This document shows positions 57,411 through 64,000 of a stretch of 64,000 nt of DNA, piece by piece; position 1 is the first letter of the stretch; every line of letters starts with the position of its first letter. The notes under the pieces are model-generated. The model saw only the letters and a list, made by a program, of their open reading frames with translations, searched no databases and had not been told where the DNA came from. The stretch comes from Sanderia malayensis (lineage: Eukaryota > Cnidaria > Scyphozoa > Semaeostomeae > Pelagiidae): positions 2,666,001 to 2,730,000 of the forward strand of contig RQOL01000855.1 of the NCBI GenBank assembly GCA_013076295.1, written 5' to 3'. The position numbers and the translations under genes are program-made.

Positions 57411-57483
57411 CCAGATAAAACAGAGAAAGAACACCAAGACCAATAAGTATTTTTATCAAAATATAGAAAGTTCGTAATCAATA

Positions 57484-58932
57484 TTAAATGGCCATATCTT
57501 CAAAAGCTTTGATCTTTTCCAATATGACATCATCCACGTTTGAAATAATGAAGCTACAAGAAAACAAGCATGCAAGAAGAAAGTGATAATAATATAAGTT
57601 ACTAAAAAAAAACAATTTGTTAAAAGTTTTAAAACAAAGTAGGAATCGATAGAATTATCCAATATAGAATACTTACCAGTTACAAACAGTCCAGTTCTTC
57701 GTTCGTCAAACTCGAAGCTCTTCAATAATGTGGCTGACTTTCTCTAATATGATAGCGCCAAAATAATTATACTTCAATCCTGAAAGATAAATATATCAAC
57801 AATAAAAGAATATTAGAACACAAGTTAATAAAATAAATAGGTAGGTCTTAAAATTATATAAATAAAAGAAAGATAGATATAAAGGCACATAATATAAATC
57901 TTACCAGTTGTGGACAATCTAATTCTTCGTTCGTCAAACTCGAAGCTCTTCAATAATATGACTGACCTTCTTTAATATGATAACGCCAAAATAATTATAC
58001 TTCACTCCTAAAAAATAAATATATGAACAATTATAGAGCATTAGAAGACAAGTTAAATGAACTAAATAGCTAGGTGTTAAAATAATATAAATAAAAGAAA
58101 GATAGATATAAAGGCACATAATATAAATCTTACCAGTTGTAGACAATCCAGTTCTTCGTTCGTCAAACTCGAAGCTCTTCAATAATATGGCTGACCTTCT
58201 TTAATATGATAACGCCAAAATAATTATACTTCACTCCTAAAAAATAAATATATGAACAATTATAGAGCATTAGAAAACAAGTTAAATGAACTAAATAGCT
58301 AGGTGTTAAAATAATATAAATAAAAGAAAGATAGATATAAAGGCACATAATATAAATCTTACCAGTTGTAGACAATCCAATTCTTCGTTCGTCAAACTCG
58401 AAGCTCTTCAATAATATGACTGACCTTCTTTAATATGATAAGGCCAAAATAATTATACTTCACTCCTAAAAAATAAATATATGAACAATTATAGAGCATT
58501 AGAAGACAAGTTAAATGAACTAAATAGCTAGGTGTTAAAATAATATAAATAAAAGAAAGATAGATAGGTAGGTATAGATGTAGCTATGAATCTTACCAGT
58601 TGCAAACAATCCAGTTCTTCTTTCATCGAATTCAAAGCTTCTTCAACAATATGGCGTGACTTCAAATTGACGATGTTCAAGCAACTGCACTTCCATCGCT
58701 CCACCGATAAATAAACAGATTACAAAAGTGTAATATGATATAATAAATAGAGCCTAAAAACTTGAAAAGAAATAAAAGACGATGCAAGTTTACCAATCCA
58801 AGAGACAGCACGAAAATCATCTCCAAATTCCAATCAGATGTACGAAGTCTTCCAAAAATTTAGGCCAGAAACCAACAGCAAACGTTGTCTTGTTTCAAGA
58901 GCATCCGCACCCTTCTCCTTCAACCTTTGAAC
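57484..58932 (-). pseudogene. Decayed gene with tandemly repeated exons (right palindrome arm)
   Basis: Exon-like blocks on the minus strand with splice-like borders: ~58932-58793 (contains EKGADALET and RLLLVSGLNF, then a stop), ~58672-58597 (SRHIVEEALNSMKEELDCLQL-like frame), four ~229-bp tandem units whose exon part reads KYNYFGVIILKKVSHIIEE and then shifts frame, and a last block 57553-57484 (NVDDVILEKIKAFEDMAI then TAA). The blocks are related to each other (VILEK/IILKK..HIIEE). Stops and frame shifts mean it is not intact as read. The family is not recognised. Confidence 0.4.
57665..58590. repeat. ~229-bp tandem repeat, four copies
   Basis: GTTCGTCAAACTCGAAGCTC recurs at 57701, 57929, 58158 and 58387, spaced 228-229 bp. 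A related, diverged start is near 58617. Units are nearly identical over the middle three. Confidence 0.93.
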
Positions 58933-59296
58933 TGAAATAAGAGGCTGAAAGCCTCACAAACGTCTCCTTTTATTCATTACAAAAACAATGCATTGCCCAT
59001 GTGATTGAATTCCAAACTTTTCATGCAACATTCTTCAATGATTCTTTCTGGTCCAATTGGAAGATACCTATTGTTAACAGAAACAAGAACAATAAACCTT
59101 TCAACATCCAAGCAAATTTGCAAGCGCAGGGGAGCACCTCAAAGCACCAAACCCGTCCCCAAGTGACATAACTGCTGTCAATTGAACTTGCAATCCTGGA
59201 ACATTGCAGCATGTTAGCGAACATTCTCTAAAAGCTATTCTGCAAGACACAATTGTGATTTTAATAAAATATTTCTTTGCAAGACAACCATGCATG

Positions 59297-59895
59297 CAAA
59301 TATTCCACGATTCTACTGTGTCCAATGCATTGTAACCCAAAAGTGAAACCAATGCAAGACAACTGAAATACCATGGCTGAAAACTGCTCTTTGTGCAGCG
59401 ATGTGCAAAAACATAAAGGAGACTATCAACCATTATACAAGCCTTCAACTGTACAAAGCATTGTTTAAAATCCTACATAAAAACAATAAAAGATTACAAT
59501 ACCCTAGTCTATAAATGATAACATTCAAATATGCCATGATAGTAAATACAGCCACATGGCCACTCTGTGGCATTAAATAAGATAGGTCATGCAAATATTA
59601 TTTCATTGCAAACAATTATTAAATATGTTATTAATCTACCTCCCAGCAATAGAACATCGCAGACATTCGATATAACGTGGGTCCCGCACGTTTTTACCGC
59701 TTCAAGCAGCAAATTACACCTGGGTCATTGAATGGATAGAATACAATGCCAGCATTTGCCTGTTATGCATTGAATACATCAATGAAGTTGTTAGATAGTT
59801 ACCTTTCCTTATCGTGAGTAGCTTCCATATTCAACAGGTTACCTTGATTCTGTAGTATACAATAGTAGACTACAATGAATAATTTCACGAGTTGT
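59297..59895. other. Intergenic downstream of the FN3 receptor
   Basis: No gene was recognised. It should contain the receptor 3' UTR; no clear AATAAA on the minus strand was seen near the stop. Confidence 0.5.
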
Positions 59896-62800
59896 TCAAG
59901 AGGCGAGTGTATAAAGTCGCCTTGAAGTAGGCATTAATAAATCAGTTTCAAGTGACTGCAAAGCCAAGCATTCATCACTACGACTGTCTGATTGATTGCA
60001 TTGTGATGCATCTTCGGCATGCATCGCAATGCTGTTACGTTCTTCATCACTGATCGCAGACTCGTTTCCAATATCACCTCTGGCATTGTCGTCTGGTGCG
60101 TAAGCCTCGTTTACAACTGACGGGAAAGCAGCAGTGTTATCATACGGCCCGTAATGCAATACTTCATCGTAGATGTTCTCACTGAACTGTCAAATCAAAT
60201 AATCATGGTTTAATTGATATCATTTACTTACAAAAATCACACAAAAGCATGCCATATTTTAATTAATGTTCAACCGATAACATTCCTCTCCTTATTCACT
60301 GTGGTTCACTAACCAAGGTCCCTCAAATTGCACATTCATCCATTTTTATTGAATGGCAATAGCTACAATTTCCAGTGTAAATTAGATTAAAATTTTGGTA
60401 CAAATAACTTACAGCTTCGCATGTATAACCAGCAACAACAACACAGGCTGAACATTGTAAAATAATGTTCAAAAACTGGAGACATGTTCAAACCCACACA
60501 AAATAAATTAAACCTCAAAAAAACCAGCTTCAACTACTAAAGCCTATTAATCTAAAGATACCTCAATTTTCCATGAAGCTTTGACAACTAAACTACCTTA
60601 AATACTAAAAATAGCTGTTCCGTCATTTCGTCACGAGATTTGTCTTGTGCCTAAACGTTATTCTGGCTTCGCAGACGCTTCACTACGCAGCAGCAAAAAT
60701 CAAAGACAAATAAGAAAGATGAAATTCAAAAAATCAGATCTTACTGGTCTCGGCTCTGGTGACAACGTCTCCAGTGAAGATCTGCGCGAAGGCACTGGGT
60801 TGTTATGACTACAACACAAGAAAACAAAATACGCTTACATAAACATAACCAAACCTAAAATGCATCAATAAGTAAATTACTGAAAGGCCCGTCTTAAAGC
60901 AGCATCAAATGTTTTATAAACGGGGCTGTGAAATAATTTTTAATATACCTTCTTCTTTCACCGTATTTCCAATAAATAATTGCAGATATACATATAACCA
61001 GAAGAGCTGCAAATACTAGCATTGCTATAACCGTGACTGGCGTGTTACCTATCAAAAATTCAAAAATAAAATTGGATGCAAAATAAAGGTGCTATCATAA
61101 AACAAAATATACGCCAAAATGGATTAGTAAGAGATAGCTACAAACCCTCTAAGATTCCATATAGCAGCTTTGCAGTATTTGACACGCAAGGCTTACAATG
61201 AGATCAGCTGTAGGTTAATGCTTGACAAAATGACTAATGCTCTAAAAACCCACACAGAAGCTAGAAGTATGATGTGAAGTGTTCAAATTTGACTTACTAG
61301 ATTGCTCATAAGATATTTCCTTTGGTAGCGTTTCACTACAGCCGCCTTTTGTGCAGATTTTCAGCTTGATGATGTATTGTGTATCCATCTTCAAGTCTGG
61401 GATCTCGTATACCGTCTCTGCAATCGGTATGTAAGCTGGCTGCTTCACCAGTGCACGATCAGACTCACGATATACTCTGAGAATAGTACTTTTGACTATT
61501 CCATTCCAATATATCTGCTCAACAGACTAAAGAGAGAAATTTACTACATATATTATACAACACTTAACTTAAAATAATTATATACAATAATCTGTAGCCT
61601 TAGTTTGATTAATTGACATTAAAAAGCAAGGAGTATAAACCAAAAACTCACATCGTAACATTATAGATGATCTGTTACTATCTTACCTTCCATGCTACAG
61701 TACACTTCCATTTTCCACTGCTGGTTTTCTTTGGCACTGTGTTGATAATTACAGGTGCTTTTGATGGTGCTAAGGATTAAAATAAAACACAAACACAGTG
61801 TCAAAACAACCTATTAAGAATGCAAAGTACAATAAATTCTTTTTTAAGCTCCCTGAGAAACCTGATTGTTTTCAAGCACGTTAAAGGGGAGAATTATTAG
61901 AGGGGGGTTGAATGAATTTTCCCTCTGACGATGGAGTGGGCCAATAGCAGAGGAGGCTAAATTGAGAGAGAGGTTGAATTGAGAGAGAGGTTGAATTATT
62001 GAGAGAGAGGCTTTAAAAAACATTTACATAATGTGAAAGATTTGGGCAAATAATTACAAAGATGTAATTGAAAAAAAGATTCAGTCACAAAGTATGCATA
62101 GATTGAGTATATTGCTATTTAATCAATTTGATGCAAAGCTGTGGACAAATATTTAGGCAATCTATGATCCTTAAGCTTCAGAACATAATCTACAAAAATT
62201 AGAAATAAATGATGTCAAGGCACTTACCTGCCTGTGATGTTGAATTAATTGTGCATGCTCCAGCTTTATAGTAAACGTCATTATAATATTTCAAAGAAAA
62301 AAGGCATATTTTGTAATTTGTAAATGGTTTCAGCTTTTTGATTGTGTGCTTTAACCATTTATTTTCACCATATTCTGGCAAATTGAACTTCTATGAATCA
62401 ATGGAGAATAAGCAGTGAAATTGCTTATCAAAGCCAAGACAAACCATTTCAAGTAATCATCAGGATATGCCAACATTTAATTTAATATAGAGGAAATTTT
62501 GGAGAGCCTGGAAAGATTAAATAAATTCCATTTTGCCCAAAACATTACAATTACCTTTGTGAAAGTTAAATTGCTTCCATGTTCAATGTATATTAACTTG
62601 TATACAAACTCAAGCTCCTTGCAACTGGGCCTAGACCATGCAATATTAAGTTCATAAGGTGATTTTGCCAGAACTTTCACATCTTTCACAATGAGTTCAT
62701 CTTGTGGAGCTGTTGGAGATAAAAAATAGTTTAAAGTGGACTGTTTGGCACTAGAGAATACTGTTACTATTAAAACAACATTTGCATTTGCAAACAAAAT

Positions 62801-63521
62801 AGCAGCAACTGACCTGTAATAGATGGACTGATTGAGAAATGCTTGCTTCTGCAAGTTCCAGACTGAGTTGCAGCAAATACATTGATGTGAAGAAAGTAGT
62901 CATTTAATGTCTTGTTCCTGCAGACATCTAGTGACTCATCCTTGCACATCAAATAATAAGTCTTGTCAATTAACGTTGTACTGCACGGCAAAGCTGTAAG
63001 ACGTGTGAACTGGCTGCTTTCACTTGTGTAATTAAAACAGTATTGAGTATTGTTGACGTTAGTAGCACACTTAACCTGGTCTGCAAGAAGCTGGAAGCAG
63101 AAATACTTCAGTCCAGGGCATGGATTGTAAGAAATAGCTTGAAAAGAATCTGTTGGGAAGGAAACAAATATGATATTAATGATTGTTTTCCTTTAGATTG
63201 CCTGCTATAAGCACCATGGATGTTTACTCATGTTAACAATTTCTCAGCCACTAAACGACATTATGTTTAACCTGCCGGTTAACTAATAACAAATCCAGGG
63301 CCATGTTTATTGGGGATCCGTCGTGAGCACTAAATCCGCAAAGAACTACATGCATTAGGCCATGCATAATTTAGGCCCTGCAAAAATATTTTTCATGATG
63401 ACAGCAAAGATTCGCGTAACATTTTGAACTATGCGATTCAGAATTACTAACATAAAGCACACTTACATGAAAGTATTGGTAAAGCAAGTAATAAAAATCG
63501 TTGCAAAGTAGTTTTTATCAT
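59896..63521 (-). CDS. Single-pass FN3-type receptor with tyrosine-rich tail
   Basis: Nine exons (minus): 63521-63467, 63149-62814, 62709-62555, 62390-62228, 61769-61687, 61526-61298, 61048-60949, 60808-60745, 60186-59896; all GT-AG, phases consistent, 491 aa. A signal peptide (residues 1-~18, RFLLLALPILS) is followed by a cysteine-containing module (CPGLKYFCFQLL, several N-glycosylation sequons), then fibronectin-III-like modules (ELNIAWSRPSCKELEFVYKL; LKPFTNYKICLFSL; CTVAWK and DTQYIIKLKICTKGGCSETL). The transmembrane helix is VTVIAMLVFAALLVICISAI, then WKYGERR. The ~115-aa tail has clustered tyrosines ENIYDEVLHYGPYDN, resembling SH2-docking motifs. The exon pattern (two exons per FN3) recalls cytokine-receptor genes, but no WSXWS box was seen. 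Ligand unknown. Confidence 0.85.
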
Positions 63522-63558
63522 CGCATCATCTATTCATTCTGTTTCCAGCAAGAAAAAT

Positions 63559-63948
63559 ATGTTGCGACAAGGCAAATCAAGCCAAGCAAACCACAAAAAA
63601 AGAGGTGCATCAGCAAAAAAAACTCACTTTTTGTCTGAAAGACTGGATCGAGCAGCCTTTTGTTTTCATATCAAAGATTTGAAGAGCGGGAACTTTGAAA
63701 AACAGCGCCATCCTCGCGACAAAAACTTTGTAGAAAAACTTTGTAAAGCTTTGTCCCTTCCTTCGCGACAAAATTCATTGTGCCTGATAAAAGAGGAACA
63801 CAGTGGCGTGTTTGTGGCCATCCAAATAAAAAACAATGAGACAATAAGTGAAAGTTATGAAAGGAGAAAGATTGAATCTAACTCATCTAGCTTTAGTCTA
63901 CCATACAGTATATTTACAAAGCCTATATATCATAAAACTATTTATTAA
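63559..63948 (+). CDS. Doubtful open frame divergent from the receptor
   Basis: 129 codons starting 37 bp from the receptor ATG on the other strand. Basic and Ser/Lys-rich; no domain. It overlaps the place where the receptor promoter and 5' UTR must lie, so it is probably chance, or else one member of a bidirectional pair. Confidence 0.2.
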   Translation: MLRQGKSSQANHKKRGASAKKTHFLSERLDRAAFCFHIKDLKSGNFEKQRHPRDKNFVEKLCKALSLPSRQNSLCLIKEEHSGVFVAIQIKNNETISESYERRKIESNSSSFSLPYSIFTKPIYHKTIY

Positions 63949-64000
63949 ATTACAAGGCAAGCAATATTGTACAAATCTTTGCCATATTAATTAACTTGTG

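Larger units (their letters stand above)
55887..59296. repeat. 3.4-kb imperfect palindrome
   Basis: The left arm (~55887-56640, plus) and right arm (~59296-58570, minus) are inverted copies: for example GACAGCAGTTATGTCACTTG at 56010 and its reverse complement near 59165, and CACATGGGCAATGCATTG at 56187 with its complement near 58990. Identity by eye is ~85-90%. Each arm then continues into exon-like units (one spacer unit on the left, four on the right). The centre is purine-rich followed by pyrimidine-rich DNA around 57215. Removing the extra right-hand units would place the symmetry centre there. Confidence 0.85.

Noticed and set aside
57046..57477. Open frames of 80-140 codons in all frames over the GA/CT core
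   Set aside because: They translate simple purine or pyrimidine repeats (RGEKRE, SSPLLS) on both strands; the composition explains the lack of stops.
60416..60450. A 35-nt block with AG and GT borders between receptor exons 8 and 9
   Set aside because: Exon 8 ends in phase 0 (AGA CCA|GTAAGA) and joins exon 9 directly; including this block would shift the frame.

Overview
This is nuclear DNA from an animal. All the recognisable genes are split by GT-AG introns, and the gene set is metazoan: a Hes-type bHLH-Orange repressor, a K2P potassium channel, a NHERF-like PDZ scaffold, ciliary DNAAF3 and KIF17, and an FN3 receptor. The sequence is AT-leaning, genes are fairly compact (about 13 in 64 kb), and small inverted-repeat elements (MITE-like) are abundant. 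I read it as an invertebrate, possibly an early-branching or basal-deuterostome lineage. I cannot name the species.

Layout. 1-6.9 kb: K2P channel (minus), 3' end off the window, split by a 5.8-kb intron. 9.5-17.5 kb: four-exon Hes gene (minus) with two Su(H)/CSL sites upstream. 18-26.9 kb: a gene-free stretch separating Hes from a divergent ankyrin-repeat gene (26.96-28.43 kb, plus). 29.2-31.5 kb: TYW2/TRMT12 (plus). 31.8-33.9 kb: an unrecognised coiled-coil protein (plus). 34.9-36.1 kb: one-PDZ NHERF-like scaffold (minus). 36.7-37.5 kb: RSRC1-like SR protein (minus). 37.77-40.16 kb: a 2.4-kb element with ~75-bp terminal inverted repeats. 40.3-42.7 kb: farnesyl diphosphate synthase in ten exons (plus). 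43.2-45.0 kb: CD225/dispanin protein whose second intron is a 28-unit, 42-bp minisatellite. 45.1-49.4 kb: DNAAF3 in 15 exons (minus). 50.3-55.4 kb: KIF17 in five exons (plus). 55.9-59.3 kb: a large imperfect palindrome with exon-like tandem repeats and a GA/CT core. 59.9-63.5 kb: nine-exon FN3 transmembrane receptor (minus).

How genes relate. DNAAF3 (axonemal dynein preassembly) and KIF17 (ciliary kinesin) are head to head, and the 869-bp gap holds a full match to the RFX X-box consensus, so a shared ciliary promoter is likely. RSRC1 and FDPS are also divergent, with the TIR element sitting between their start codons. The remaining neighbours look functionally unrelated.

Limits. Exon borders come from splice consensus, phase arithmetic and remembered family similarity. 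Transcription starts and most polyA sites are not visible, and UTRs are not annotated. Family names rest on recognition, not on a search.
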